Positions 13,066-25,995 of a stretch of 64,000 bases of DNA are shown in pieces. This DNA comes from Stenopsyche tienmushanensis. Taxonomy: Eukaryota > Arthropoda > Insecta > Trichoptera > Stenopsychidae. The stretch covers positions 1,550,001-1,614,000 of the forward strand of contig WACJ01000551.1 of assembly GCA_008973525.1 (NCBI GenBank), read 5' to 3'. Each line of letters begins with the position of its first letter. Positions within the stretch are counted from its first letter, which is position 1. The notes beneath the pieces were generated by a model. That model searched no databases. It saw nothing but the letters and a program-made list of their open reading frames with translations, and was not told where the DNA came from. A program made the translations under genes and the position numbers.

Positions 13066-14380
13066 AGTCGACCCTCCTATAATGACGAGATAGGGACCGC
13101 AGTATAAGAAGACGAAGAAGGTCAAGCGCCTACAAATTTTTTTTTTACAAGCGCACTCATTACTTATCTCGCCCATCCGCAGCAGTCAGGGGAATACAAC
13201 ACGACACTTTTTAATGTTATTTTTTTAATGCATTAGCTCACGATGAATAAATAATAAAAAAATAAATATAAACTGCAAAAAATATGTTTTATTTTAGGAT
13301 ACATATTAATATAAAATTAAAATAATAAAAAAACAATAATCGTAGAAAACAAAAAAGGTAAACATCTTAAATTGTGTAAATATGCATTTAATTACTATCA
13401 GTGTCATCTAATATCACGTTCCATCGAGACTTTTTTAATATCAGTTGCTCAATTTCTTTATCACTCTGATTATTAGCTGGACTTGTATTTTCTTTATTGT
13501 CAAAGATAACTTGTCTGCATTTCTTCTCGAATTTTATAATATGGGGTTTGACATATTTCTAATTGTTTATTTAATTCAGCCAATCGCTCTGTTGAAGAAT
13601 CGCATTGAATAAAATATGTTTCTAACTCTCCAAACAACTGTATTTGTAATCCTTTAATTATTTTTTCTAAAGTTAAACTTTCATTGGGTTCTTAAAATAG
13701 ATTTTCTCGCGGATATTACTACCTCTTTCGTCAGTCAGAGTTTCCAAGTCTTCTTCATTTAATTCCATGTCATTATTTATCAATTTATTAAAGTCGTTTT
13801 CATTCATCTCTTCGAGTTCTTCCCCGCCCAAAGATCGAGCTATGAAATTGATCTGGTTTCTTTCAATACCACCTCAAGTCGAATACATCTCTAGCATACA
13901 TTTAAAGTAGAGGATTTCATCTTTTTGATACAGGAATCAATCATTTCAACGCAATTTAAAATCGAAAAATCTTTCCATACTTTCAATAATGTGTAGTCGG
14001 GATTGGCATCTAATTTGCCTACAATTAATTTAAATGATTTAAAAACTTTGATTATACCTTGATCTAATGGCTGAATTAACGATGTGGTGTTTGGTGGTAC
14101 AAATATTACTTTTACTTTCCGATGAAATAGATATTTTGGATGATTAGGTGCATTATCAATAATTTACAAAATTTTAAAAGCGAGTTTTTTTCTGTGTGTA
14201 ATTTTGAACATCAGGAACGAAGCAGTTATAAAACCAATCTTTAAATATAACTTGTGTCATTCATGCTTTTCTATTAACCTTCCAATACACAGAAAGATTT
14301 TCCAAATTGAGTCCTTTCATCGCCCGTTCTAGCGAATTACGTTTGGGCCCATTAGACAACATGGTTTTTTCCCACTGTTT
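13066..14380 (-). mobile_element. Tigger/pogo-type transposon relic
   Basis: On the plus strand the low-coordinate end has CAGTCGACCCTCCTATAATG, the style of terminal repeat seen in pogo/Tigger elements. Reading the minus strand from about 14160, I see IDNAPNHPKYL, VKVIFVPPNTTSLIQPLDQG and IIKVFKSFKL, the conserved D-D region of TIGD/Tigger transposases. An acidic C-terminal part follows (GGEELEEMNENDFNKLI). Stops and frameshifts are present, so it is dead. The distal end near 14380 is approximate. Confidence 0.85.
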
Positions 14381-15045
14381 TAGAAGAGAAATAATAATAA
14401 ATCCATGAATATGTAATTTGATAATTTTCTTTCACAGTTGTAAAGGATATAAATATATTCAGTATAATTTAAAAAGCATAAAGTATTGAATTACAAATTA
14501 AAGAAATCGAAGCTTGCGGGAATAATTGTAACTGAGACCTTATTATGTTATTCGATATTTGATAATATTATTATTAAGATTAAAAGATATGCACGTATGT
14601 ATTATATAATTGAATACTTTTATTATAAAAAAAAATAGAATGTTTGAAAATCCTTGAACGGCGCATTAAAAATCGTGTGAATCGATGAAGTTGGTGATAA
14701 ATGGTTCGACGGCTATAAAAGTACGGTCTTATCTCTCGAATGTTATGACCAAAACATAATTATTTATTATAGAAGCCTATCAGTGACTGAATTTGCAACA
14801 ATAACAAAAGTAAAATTGAAGAAATGATTAATTCACTACTCATTCATAGATCCTCTCCTACTCAAAATTCCTGTTTATAGTCTTATTTTAATTTAAGCAT
14901 ATGTGGAAAATAATAGATTACCAATTAAACAAGTCTTGCGATTGCCTACGTCCGATAAAGAATATAGCTATATAAAAAGAAGAATTCTTCGTCAAACAAT
15001 CACTTGACATGACCTAGATAATAGACTTCTAGAAAGATGTCTTAC
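14381..15045. other. AT-rich intergenic sequence
   Basis: About 650 bp between a Tigger relic and mariner fragments. I see nothing coding and no clear repeat ends. Confidence 0.4.
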
Positions 15046-15130
15046 ACTTCCGCTGCACAAACCAAACTCTGGGTTCTACACCTCCGTGATAGATCCAAGT
15101 TTCATCCCCAGTTACAAGATGTAATATATT
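15046..15130 (-). mobile_element. mariner transposase fragment
   Basis: The minus strand reads HLVTGDETWIYHGGVEPRVW followed by FVQRKC, the conserved block around the first catalytic Asp of mariner transposases. Only this short block is readable and the surroundings are too decayed to follow. Its orientation is opposite to the mariner copy starting near 15690, so it is a separate fragment or the product of an inversion. Confidence 0.75.
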
Positions 15131-15689
15131 TCTAATCTTCAATGAGCATACTCCGTCCTATTAACAGCACTTTCGTTTAATGTCAAGAAATCACCATTTT
15201 CAGAATTTAACTTTATTTAAATATATCCAGGTTTTCATAAACAGGGTCTCAAATTGCTCATACTGAAATACATGTCTATCGTTCTTTGGAATATTGTACT
15301 TTCTGACACATTACTTTAGAAGTTGCTTTCATGGAATTCCCAGCGTGAGACACAACTTCAACTGATTATATTCCCCACTTGCGAGTAAGTTGCATATTCC
15401 AACATTTCGCTCTGTAGACTGTATGGCGTAGATTCTCTATAGTTGCCAACATATGAGACATGTCTTGAAAGTAAGAGCACTGACGCTCTGAAGTTTTGTG
15501 TTTTTTTTTTCGATAGAGTTGGTAGCACTGTATTCAAGACCAAGGTATTGGGAAAAGAATTAGGGGTTGTTTGTCTCAGTTGGCTGTAAACTACTGATGA
15601 AATCCCATTATTAAATTAACGTCTCTATTCTGAGTTCCGCCAGTTGCAATGATTTAAGGAAACGCGCCTTTTCAGATTTTCAGATAATT

Positions 15690-16430
15690 TCTTGACTGGC
15701 GACAAAAGTTGGTGGCCCATAATATCTCTGAGATGAAAAGACAATTAATGCGGTGGCGACATCCCTCCTTACAATCAACGAAAAAAATAAAAACTGCTAT
15801 TTCGGCCCGAAAAATCATAGCCTCTGTCTTTTTGGGCCATAAAGAAATGCTTTTAATTTGAATTTTTGCGACAAGGTGATACAGTAAATATTATGAAACA
15901 TTAAAAGAACTACGAACGGTGTTACAGAATAAAAGAAAAGGGAATATTAACGAATGGAGTATGCTTGTTGCACAACGATGCACGTCCCCATATATGTAGT
16001 CAATGCCACAAAGCAACTCTTGGACTCATTTGGTTAGAACATCATAAACCGCCCCCCCGCTCACAGCCCTCATCTGGCATCTTCAGATTTTCATTTTTTC
16101 ACCTCTCTGAAGTTGTTTATGGTGGAAAAAGGTTTTTTTACTGACGATGAGGTCAAAAGTATCATTAAACAATAAGCCAAAACATCAACGAGAGACTTTT
16201 TTGACAAAGGTATTAGAAAACTTATCCCTCAACTCACCAAATGCATTGAGAAGAAAGGCGACTATGTTGAAAAATAGTATCTCGTGTACATTTCTAAATT
16301 TGTATTTTTTTCCATAAATATACTGTCTTTTCGATTTAAAAAAAAAGAGGACTCTTTCTTTCTGGACGTGCCTCGTACATATCTCCATTGGCTGCTCTCC
16401 TTCTATACTAAACTTTAACTGCACATACTT
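15690..16430 (+). mobile_element. mariner transposase relic (plus strand)
   Basis: Plus-strand frames contain a degraded TGDKSWW block, then QGDTVNIMKH, KGILTNGVCLLHNDARPH with the second catalytic Asp, and a C-terminal stretch GGKRFFTDDEVKSIIKQ and FFDKGIRKLIPQLTKCIEK ending GDYVEK. The order is that of a full mariner D,D34D core. Several frameshifts and in-frame stops show it is inactive. Confidence 0.85.
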
Positions 16431-16580
16431 TCAATCGATATGAAGTCGCTTAAAATGATGCTGCGATTATGTGTAAAATTAGAGGTACCCAGAAAAAGGG
16501 CGTTTTTAAAGTACATGAAATTTATTTACAAAGATTATTCTACAAAATAATCACTATCGATGTTTGGGATCTTCGTGTAC

Positions 16581-17330
16581 TTATTGGGAAAACTTCTTAT
16601 TCTTAAAAGAAATAGTTGGTTTCGATTTAAAATAAATCAAGAGACCGTTTTTGACCATCATTAAATGTATTTTTTTTTCATACATAAAAACTCTGTAAGG
16701 AACGAAATAAGTGGTAGTCAGATGATGCCAAGCCCGGTGATTATGGGGGATGCTAAACCGTCCGCCACTCAATTGTCTTAATTTTATCTCGAATGATTTT
16801 GATGTGTTTGGTCGCACGGTGTTTTTGTTAGAGTATATTGTGCGGCGGTTAATCAAAGTAGGCCTCTTTTCTTTCAATTCATTTTGTATTCTGTTCAGTT
16901 GACTGCAGTATTTTTCAGTTGTTATTATTTCTCCAGATTTCAGCATTTCAAAATAAATTATATCATGAGTATACCACCAAACAGACAATAGGATTTTTTC
17001 TTAGTATGATCTGATTTCGGGGTTGTTTTCAGTACCCGCTCACATACATAACCCATTTCTCGTCTGCATTTTAGTTTCTTCGTCAAGGAAAACTTCATAC
17101 ATGTATACGCGCGCCGCCTTATTCTATTCACTTAAAACGTGTGGTACCCATAAACCTTGTTTCCACACTTTGCCGATGTTTTGCAAACTTCTTTGAACGC
17201 TGAACCATGAATACCCTGTCTTATCCGTTATGTCTTGAATGAACGTCTTTGGATTGGCTTCAATTTCTGAAGCCATGCGATCCTCATCGATAACTTTAGG
17301 AGATCCACTTCTTGGTTGGTCTACTAGGAA
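16581..17330 (-). mobile_element. mariner transposase relic (minus strand)
   Basis: From about 17310 down, the minus strand reads DEDRMASEIEANPKTFIQDI, SVQRSLQNIGKVWKQGLWVP and HVLSE, the helix-turn-helix and WVPHEL linker of mariner. After a frame break comes MSVWWYTHDIIYFEMLKSGE, ITTEKYCSQLNRIQNELKEK, a degraded HDNARPHTSKS equivalent, and LLIYFKSKPTISFK. The 135-codon open segment at 16988-16581 holds the catalytic region, but the conserved HDN triplet is replaced by NKNTVRPNTSKS, so a catalytic Asp is lost. Confidence 0.88.
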
Positions 17331-19215
17331 AAATTGCGCGATTTAAAATTTCTAAACCGTTTCTGACATTGTCGAACCGACAGAACTTCACCACAAATGG
17401 CACAGATAATTTTAGTTGCCGTACTGCCGGGGTTTTTTTAAAACTAAACTCGTACAGCATGCAACAGCGAAAAAAAATATTTTTATCTAAATATTTGAAT
17501 AAATTGAGACTGGTATAACAACTGTGACAATGACAGTTAATTGTCACGCATGAAAAACAGAAGATGTCCCCACAAACCATGATATTTTGAATATGATTTA
17601 AAAAAATAATTTACGACTAATAGTATGAAAATATACATTACTAATAGTTGAAAGGATCTTGAACCTTCTCAAATGCAACACAAGATCTGCGAGACACTTT
17701 AATTGACGAGACACGAAATTTTATAAATTTCTAAAGCCCATATGTAAAAAAATTATTGAAAAATCTAAAAACGTGTATCGCATTAGAAATAAAATATGAA
17801 ACACTTGTGACGCGCTGAGGGATAGACTTTCTTAAATACAAATTCCAATTTCTTTTATATAAACCTGAAAACATACCAAATTCAGCTTCCATATTTTTCT
17901 GGACGTATCCCGAGATGTCATTTGCGAATATAATTTAAGAATATAGCAACCAGGACTAAAATGTGAGGTTGACAACTAGAGACGCGTACGACCTGTGGAA
18001 ACAAGGTTTCGTCTGCGTCTATAGACGCTTGTGGCAATTAACCGGATATCGAAGTCGATCTTCCTTTGCAGTAAACGGTGTTTGTTACCCATAACTATGT
18101 CTCATAGATGTATTGATTATTAAAAAATATGTAATTGAGAATCTGAAAATTAAAACATGCTCGATAACAATCGATATCGGTCCTGAAGCATTATTTGTCC
18201 GAAATATCACTGAAAAGCTTTGTTTCTGTTGATTTTGAATTATCGTCATTAAACTATCGATATTTATTGCTCTCGTGTAGAATTTTCATCATTAATTATA
18301 TGCGTAGAAGTTGTTTAAGTAATCAAAAAGTCAAGTTCTATAGAATTAACGACCAATGTGGACATTCAATTAGTCGATGAACTTTAAACTGACCATGCGT
18401 CCCGTTTTGAACGGAACCATCTCGTTTTAGGCAGGATGTCCTCTTGTCTCTGACTACAGCTTTAGGATATTCAAATGCCCAAATTTCAACGCGAAAGCAA
18501 CCTATAGTAAGAAAAAGGGGTAAAAACTATGCAAATTATGATGATGACTGTATACATCCGGCTCAAATTCAACACCACAACATATTCTAACTTACTAGCC
18601 AATTGGTTTGTCAGTAGCGTCAACATTGCTGTTGGCGCCATTTTTAATAGTTTTTGATCGAAGTTAATTAAAATATTCGGTATAGGCTTTGATGTGTACA
18701 TCGCCACGCTACTAGTTGAAATATTTCTAATTGTTATGTACTCACCATCCTGGAATGCTAACTAAAGGACATGAATCTATCTAATCTTGAAATGTACATT
18801 ATTGAGACAATGTTCCTGTTTAACGTCAATTGTTGTGAATCACTATCTGCTTTACTTCATCCCTGTTCTCATGTTTAAATTCTAATCTTAATGTTTACTG
18901 TCAATAATTACAACGACTTATGTCCACTTATGAACCTAATTTATATCTTACTGCATACTGTCCCACGCTACCTTATCAATTTTAGAATATTTACCTAATG
19001 TTCGTTTACAATCGTAGTTCTTTATCGACTGATAAAGCTTCATCCCTTATTTTTGCATAACAACTTCGTAATCATCGTCAAGTTACCAACTGAACCTTTT
19101 TTTGTGAACTTTTGAACCTACAAATAGTCGGTGCGAAGAGAAAATAACCTTTCCTTCACCATGATGTATTTTCTAAAACTCGCCTCTAATAATGGGAATA
19201 TCGATATGAAATATA
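17331..19215. other. intergenic sequence with one dispersed repeat segment
   Basis: No gene recognised. The stretch 17885-17975 (TCCATATTTTTCTGGACGTA ... AAAATGTGAGG) recurs in diverged form at 58305-58385, so it belongs to a dispersed repeat family. The rest is AT-rich and unassigned. Confidence 0.4.
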
Positions 19216-19524
19216 ATGGATACGGGGGTTAGAATTTTTCAGAATTTCATATGGTGTACCAAATACATATCATGGTATTGCGCGGGTATTTTTAGCACGA
19301 TAAGAGAAATGTTAATTAAAATAAATGATCAGTTTACCGATGATGCGCCATCAAAGTCGTATATGATCGAAAAAATATTTTCTAGAAATCACGTGGCATA
19401 TCGTTTGAAAGATTTAGATAAAACTGTGTTTGGTGACCATCGTTCATCTATGCATCTAAAATTATATCAAGTTCATCCATTCTTACATCCAAGCATGAAT
19501 CCGGTATTATATATATTTTTTTGA
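19216..19524 (+). pseudogene. 102-codon open frame, possibly a retrotransposon integrase tail
   Basis: The translation contains SYMIEKIFSRNHVAYRLKDL followed by HLKLYQVHPF. This loosely resembles the C-terminal part of gypsy-type integrases, where a short beta-barrel reads like 'GPY-IEKI...YRL-DL...HV--LKPY'. There is no catalytic core, no upstream reverse transcriptase and no LTR in the vicinity. I offer this as a weak identification; it may be a chance open frame. Confidence 0.25.
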
Positions 19525-21158
19525 TGTCATGAAGACGATACATGTTGACATTTTTAAAAATTTATTAAACATACATCTTTAATTTGTGGAAAGATATTGA
19601 CAGTTGTTTAGTCTACAGATATATTTATCTTTAAAGACAGTATATGCACATCTTAGACAAGTATTTATGTATATGAAAACGCGTCACACAATTAATGAAT
19701 ATATATATATTTAATAATCCTTTGTACTATCCCAAAAGACATTTAAAGAAGATGGGAAAATATAAAATGACGTTGAAGTAGAAAATGTCAATAAAACGGA
19801 AAAGGGTGAACGTCGAAAAAAAATTGAAACATGTTTCGTCCCTCTTTTGCATATGTAGGCGTTACTCTTGAGAATAAAATCACACATTTGTGTGATATTC
19901 GAATGGGTGTGGTGGAAAATCAATATCCATTGATTGTTGAATAAAAGCAATGGGTGCGAAGACAGTGTTTGTTTGCACACGCCACCCCATTGCGGATCAG
20001 GAGTACCAACTTATCGTACAATTATGTTTAGAGACTCAAAACCCGGCCAAAGTACATTTTACAAAGTTGACAAAGCTTCTTAGGTGATACTCATTTGTAT
20101 GAAATATTCTTTCATTGTGTCTTTCTTTGTATAATTTTGATAATCTAATACAAATAAATATTTTCATAACGTAATATCACTATCTGGTTATATCTTAATT
20201 GCAGGCATTGTCTTTAGTGTTATTATGTTAAATAAGCAGTCTTGGTGTGCACCTTTCCAAGCATCTTTCCAAAAATATTGATAAAAAAATGAAAGTATGG
20301 TTGTAAAAAATTATTTTCCCTTATATTTTCTCAAGTTGGTGTTCTCCATTTTTTTCCGTCCGCCATTCGTTTCCCTTTTTATACAATTTCTTCTTTAGTT
20401 CTGTCTTATTATTTTTTATATCTTCGATTTTCATCATCAAGTCATAGCCTAACGGATTATTCGATATTCGAATATATTTGCCCTTTTTACAATATTCGTA
20501 GATTCGAATATTTATAAAATTAATCGGATATTATTCGTTTTTTTTTATTATGTAATTTAGAAGGTTCATTGGTGATAAATTTGTCTTCCTTGGTATATTT
20601 GAAGGAAACGAATCGAAAAACGACCTGATTCGAGACAAAAAAAAATAAGAACTTTACATCTACTTTTGCACTTTGCTGATAATATTAAGTTAATTGAAAA
20701 ACTATTCTAAAATTTCGATCATATCTAAAAAAGGTGTGATAGATTCTCTACTGTCAATAAAACCAACCTCAAAGACAATTGAGACGGATTTTCGACAGCA
20801 GGCTCAGTAAAAACGAAATCACATCCAAGTCACGTATAAACGAAGAAACGTTTATTTTTAAAATACATATGTATTTTTTAAATTTAAATAAAATTTTAAT
20901 CTTTATAATTTTGTTTGTTTGGTTATTATATATTTTTTTTATCTTTATGAATTTGTTATGTATTTAAGCTTTCTAATATTAATTTCAAAAGGCATTCATA
21001 TTCTCATTTATAAGGTCTCTAGCCCCGTTGAATTGTATCAGTTGTATTTTCATATTATTTTTGTTACTTCATTTTTTTATAAAAAGCCTTTATATTCTGT
21101 CGTCAACCAAAAAATTGCATCATTTCTCGTCCTAGTTTCGAACATCAGACATATTATC
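19525..21158. other. AT-rich intergenic sequence
   Basis: No supported gene. Around 20460-20550 there are repeated TTCGAATAT-like words, and similar words occur at 22815-22890, but I could not align the two as one family. Confidence 0.4.
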
Positions 21159-21301
21159 AGGGCCGTAACTAGGGCGTGGCAAAGCAGATGCCTGCCACGG
21201 GCGCAATTAGGCTTGGGGCGCAAAACGCAGGATACCAACCCGTTCGAGAGTTGCACGCGGTTTTTATTATACTTGACCATTTTACTCTAAATGCATTACG
21301 G
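21159..21301 (+). mobile_element. left-end fragment of the hAT element family
   Basis: Begins CAGGGCCGTAACTAGGGCG and runs closely parallel to 33575-33719, including GGGGCGCAAAACGCAGGATA and CCATTTTACTCTAAATGCAT. It is cut off at about 21301 by another non-autonomous element. The matching right end is not in the vicinity. Confidence 0.85.
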
Positions 21302-21630
21302 CAGCGCTTCTTAGACTTATGTAGTCCGCGGACCCCCTCTTGGAGCAAAATTTCCTTCGCGGACCCCCTCTTGAGCATTTTTTTTTCTCGCGGACCCCCT
21401 CTTGAGCCATTTTTTTTTCGCGGACCCCCTCTTGAAAAAAATGTTTTTGGTGGACCTCATCCCAACCTTTGTGACTTAATTTTTTCAAGAAAACAAACAT
21501 TTCTTCATCAAATATTGATCAAAATAGATCTTCTTATAAGGTTTCTGTAAAAAAATTCACGAAAATATCTTGTTCAACTACAGATAAATGTTTTTTTATA
21601 TCTTCGCGGACCCCTGTTTAAGAACCGCTG
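21302..21630. mobile_element. non-autonomous hAT-like element with SPIN-style ends
   Basis: The left end is CAGCGCTTCTTAGAC and the right end GTTTAAGAACCGCTG, an imperfect inverted repeat close to the CAGCGGTTCT style of hAT/SPIN-like elements. The element is about 329 bp, non-coding and inserted into a fragment of a different hAT family. The flanks CATTACGG and ATGTAGAT do not match, so the target duplication is lost or one end has been rearranged. Confidence 0.75.
21327..21434. repeat. four tandem ~31-bp units
   Basis: CGCGGACCCCCTCTTG recurs at 21327, 21358, 21389 and 21419, each followed by an A/T-rich spacer. A shorter GCGGACCCC copy lies at 21606. The array sits inside the non-autonomous hAT-like element and probably arose by expansion of its subterminal region. 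Confidence 0.9.
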
Positions 21631-22009
21631 ATGTAGATAATCCTTCGTGTTTTTACTTCAAGTTAAACCTTTTCATCTCAACTTGAACTTTTTCCATTTC
21701 AAGTTGGATCTTTTTTTTTCAAGTTTATATCATCGGATATCAGATAAAATATTTTATACTCCAAATTAAACGGTGTATTTTTTTTAGCCACAAAAGATGA
21801 TTTTTACATTAGATGTATGTAAAAATTCCAATTACTATGTACATATACGCAAATGTGTGTGTAAGGGGATAGTCTAGTCTAGAATTTTGAAAAAAAATCG
21901 ATATTTTTGGCATATTTAGAATTTATCTGCCAAAGGGATCTCCAAGGTTCCAATTATATTTACGGGGTTTTTTAAAATTCATTTTTTATAAGCAATCTAT
22001 CCTTTGAAG

Positions 22010-22445
22010 ATATTTAGTCCTTCTTTTGACATTAATGTTGCTGGCTCGTGTAGGTCTTCATTCATTGATGAGGACCTTATAGTCATTCATTTGAATCTTT
22101 TTTGTAAGTCATGAATTATATATCTTTTCAGCCTGCGCGTCCTGGGGCTTTGGTTGGTTAGCTCTTCAACCAGGCGATTGGAGTGTGTGTTTAGTCTTTG
22201 TTTATATTTTTGACTATAGCTTTCAATCTCCTATTTCACTGTAGATATGTTTAGTTTCCTGTAGTATGTCATTTGTCACGTACCATGGAGTGTCGCCTAT
22301 AGTATGCAGCACTTTAGGCTGAAAGCGTTGGAGAATGTCAATATTGGAGGTCGATGCGGTACCCCAGAGCTGTATTCCGTACGTTCAAATAGGTTTTAGT
22401 ATGCTTTTGTATATAAGTGTTTTATTTAGTAATGGAGTTAAAGCT
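22010..22445 (-). mobile_element. Jockey-like LINE reverse transcriptase, C-terminal relic
   Basis: The minus strand reads LTPLLNKTLIYKSILKPI, then TYGIQLWGTASTSNIDILQR and FQPKVLHTIGDTPWYVTND, the typical end of Jockey-clade reverse transcriptases. Stops follow the first block and again downstream. Only the 3' end of a LINE is present, as is usual for 5'-truncated copies. Confidence 0.85.
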
Positions 22446-22914
22446 ATTTTAATGACGCGGTAACTAGGCCGTTAATACCAGAATGAAATATTTACACGCG
22501 TTTTTCTCGAAACATTACATCCGACATCCGATGATTTAACTTGAAATGAAAAAGGATTTTTACTTGATGTAAAAAGAATATATATTTTCGTATTTTTTGG
22601 AATATGTCACTCTAGAATAGAGTAGTAGAAACTCGATGTCTGTATTAATTACTTATCTTCGCATCACTCCTCAAACACCAATAAATTAATGAATGAATTC
22701 CGCTAAAACATCCATGTTTATTTTTTGAACATAGTAAATAGATGTCTAAAACTTATTGTGGAACTATTTATATAACTATATACAGATAAAATAAATTAGG
22801 TAATTGTATGATACATACAAAATATTCGAATATTCAAATATTTTACCAATTTCATATTCGTTATTCTAATAATTGATTTAACGAATATTTGGGACTTTTA
22901 GTCATTGCCCTTTA

Positions 22915-23062
22915 CGCAGAATGGGGCCGCAGAGGAGGTGATAAAAATATGAGTTTGGATCCAGGTAAGACAGAGTAAAAATCAAAGTCACGAGATTGTG
23001 GACACCGGCAGAAAGACAACGTCTTCCCGTTCGTGAGACAATCGTTCGACCCCAAATGAGTC
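22915..23062. repeat. dispersed repeat, copy 1
   Basis: Diverged copy of 30778-30960. Both contain a GGAGG(T/C)GATxATAAT-like start, a segment near AAAGAC(A/C)ACGTCTTCCCGT and a following AGA(C/T)AATC. The family is unassigned and could be a SINE or a LINE 3' end. Confidence 0.55.
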
Positions 23063-24898
23063 TCTAAACTCAAGTAAATGTTAAATTTTGAACATCGATG
23101 CATTCACTGTATTCATTTTTCCTGTAAATTCGTCTCTTGAAATACACGGGTTCATTTTTATGCATGTAAAAATCGTGATTGCAATACCGATAAAATAAAA
23201 CATTAAATTTGTTTATCGATATCTTGAAAGATGTTTAGTGTAAGTTCGTATATCAAATGTATTTTTAAAAACACATATTTTAAATTTCCGGAAATGTTAT
23301 CTTTCAAATTGTCATCTTTTGATTGATTGCTTTATTATGTGTAATACTATCACATTTTTTAAAACAATTTATAGCAAAGCAAAACCATGCTCTGCCAAAT
23401 CGACTGTTACCACCTTCATTCCATTACAGCTATTAAAACTCAATTCATTTTCTGTTTTTCGCCACCTTATTGCAATATGTAGATGGGCAAAAAGCATTCT
23501 ACTCATACACAAGAATTCGCAAAAAAAGATATTCGCAATGGAATTCACTCATAATTGTGTGATGACTGATATATCCCAATCGGCTATTGTTAGGGAACTC
23601 GATCACGTGAAGTTGAACAAAATATTTGTATCATTGATTGTTTCAATGGTATTGTCAGCATTGCAAAACAAAACAATGGAGCAATTTTGCTAGAACATTA
23701 AGTAAGTTTTTTAGGAACATACGTAGATTTCTACGTGTGTTAGAATAAGCTTTATCTGAGACCTACATATTTTATTTATAAATAAATAAAATATCTGAGA
23801 CTCACAAGATCTTTATTAGCGAGTTCAGTCGAAGTGGATGTCCAAGTTAGAATGGCAAGTGGCCACAAAAATAATTGATTTGCACAGATCATAAGTCATA
23901 TCGATTTGACTTCTATATTTTCTAAACCTCAATCCTGTCGACTCTTACTAAATAGAGCGTGTGGATAATTTGATTGCGAATCTTCGACGAAAACGTAAAC
24001 AAATTCTATTATCCTGACTAATAGTGATTATATCAAATGATAGTCTCAGAATTATATATTCGTATTATAAATATTTTAAACATTCTTTGACCATTTGAAA
24101 TCAAAATAAGTTGACCACGCTATGGCGTTCTAAATTTAGATAACACTTGACTTGGCTGTAACAATAAATAGATATAAACTCACTTCGCCCTTTTCCCTCC
24201 ATACCCTACAAAAAAAATTATAATAATGAAGAAAACAAAGCATGGCGTTAAGAGTATCATAGCAACTCTATCCTAATCCAAGATACATGATAACTATTTT
24301 TAAGTGAAGTAGATGAGCTGAAGATAAATTGAAGGTCAAGAAATGAATAGAACTCGTGCTACATATTTATGAAGTGTCTTTCAAGCGTTTGTTAAAATCA
24401 TATACGAAAAGCGCTGCGAAATATGAAACAGTTATGGAATTCATTTATGAATCTTCTTCTACTATCGAATTCTATAGAATAATTATTCTATCATCAATGC
24501 ATATTGGTCTTTTTCCATATCTTCTCTTCAGTAATGTAAGTCTTCAACAATTTTATATATTACATAATGAAGATTCTTTCGAATGAAATTCTTTGATATA
24601 TCCATTGGTCAACATTGATCAATCTTCGCTGATTAATTCATGGCGAATTCTTTAAGATAGACAGTCATAAAATCGTACATAGTGTATGTTTTGGATCGTT
24701 GCCATATTTCACTGTTTCTGATTGAAATAAGACTGTGTTAAATTAGCTATATCAATAATTCCAATGCCATATTATTGGTCTTTGCTTGAAAAATGCAACT
24801 CTTGTCTTGTATTTTTTTTTGTTTTAGGGCGATTTTTGCTAAATCTGTAAAATTAATTTCTATGATTATTATCATTCTGTTATGGCCAAAGTAAAATA
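23063..24898. other. intergenic sequence, no supported gene
   Basis: Contains a 124-codon open frame at 23319-23693 (+) with no recognisable motif and AT-rich composition like its surroundings. Nothing else could be assigned. Confidence 0.35.
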
Positions 24899-24902
24899 TT
24901 AA

Positions 24903-25442
24903 CCTTTTAAGGAGTATTATCGAAGGGTCTTCGATATGACCTTCACTATTTAGAAAGAGCACTCTTGTGCATTGAAGCTCCGAGGCGGACAGAGACAGAG
25001 AGAACTTAGCGCAGTTCAGGAAACTGAGACTTCTCGCATGCATCTCATAGTTGTATAGATCGTTAAGCCCAAATTTATCCACTTATAATGATTTCGATTT
25101 CAAGTGTGTTATTTTTTTATGCAAAAAAACGACCGAATATTGTGTGTTATGGAGAGTGTTTGTTTATTTAACTGCTTGCTGTTCTTCGCTGCGTGTTGAA
25201 TGAGTCTTTGTCCAATTATCATTTCCTTCTAAAGGAGGAGCACTTGAATCGATTTTTTGTGCATTGTTTATGTAAAGAAGTTAAGTGGTCTTGTATACAC
25301 TATCAAGTGTTCATTTACAATTGACTCTACCTCGAATTGAAGATTGTCTTACGCTAATAGGAGCTGACAGAAAGTAATCGGTGTAAAGCGATAATGACAT
25401 CAACGACTTCATCGATTTTAAATTTGCTCACTAACGAAAAGG
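24903..25442. mobile_element. TTAA-flanked MITE, family A copy 1
   Basis: Bounded by TTAA on both sides (24899-24902 and 25443-25446), with short inverted ends CCTTTT and AAAAGG. This is the pattern expected for piggyBac-related non-autonomous elements. Its 540 bp align over most of their length with 45171-45581, which also has flanking TTAA. This copy carries roughly 120 bp extra around 25010-25130. Non-coding. Confidence 0.85.
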
Positions 25443-25568
25443 TTAAAGAATAATTTACATTGAAAAAAATATGAATGAGGGTTTGTGAACAACCATAACA
25501 AACATAATAGACTGAGAGCTGACAGTATAAATTTAGGGTCATCTAACATATGTTAATCATTTAATAGT

Positions 25569-25995
25569 GTTTCTGGACTATCATTATGACAGTTTGGCGA
25601 CTGAGTGCCGTTGGATTTGGGTGGGGGTTGAAATCGAATGAAATTTCAATACAATTAAGTCATACTTTCAAAGAAGTTTTTTTTCATTTTCTATAAATTA
25701 GTAAAATAAACAACTATTTATAAGTGTTGCTAGACTATTTCCTGCTTGTTAAGATAGTACCAAACTGGTTCAAACCTGCTGAAGTCAACCAGAAAATGAT
25801 GTCACTTTTTTAAAGTTAGAATTATTTTTAATACTTTAGAATAAATAGTTTACGTTTATGAACATTGTTACCGATTCGAAGTTGACGGAGATAAAGTTGT
25901 AAAAACTAGGACTCAAATATATGGATCGAGAATGGTGTTCCTTCCAAACTCAGCGACACTCAGTCGCCAGACTGTCATAATAATAGTCCAGAAAC
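25569..25995. repeat. inverted repeat, ~40-bp arms
   Basis: The arm 25569-25608 (GTTTCTGGACTATCATTATG ... GACTGAGTG) is the near-exact reverse complement of 25957-25995. The right arm leads directly into the LINE relic at 26005. The spacer of about 350 bp is AT-rich. Confidence 0.85.

Noticed and set aside
20460..22890. Element bounded by TTCGAATATT-rich segments at 20460-20550 and 22815-22890
   Set aside because: The two segments share short words only and could not be aligned as direct or inverted ends.
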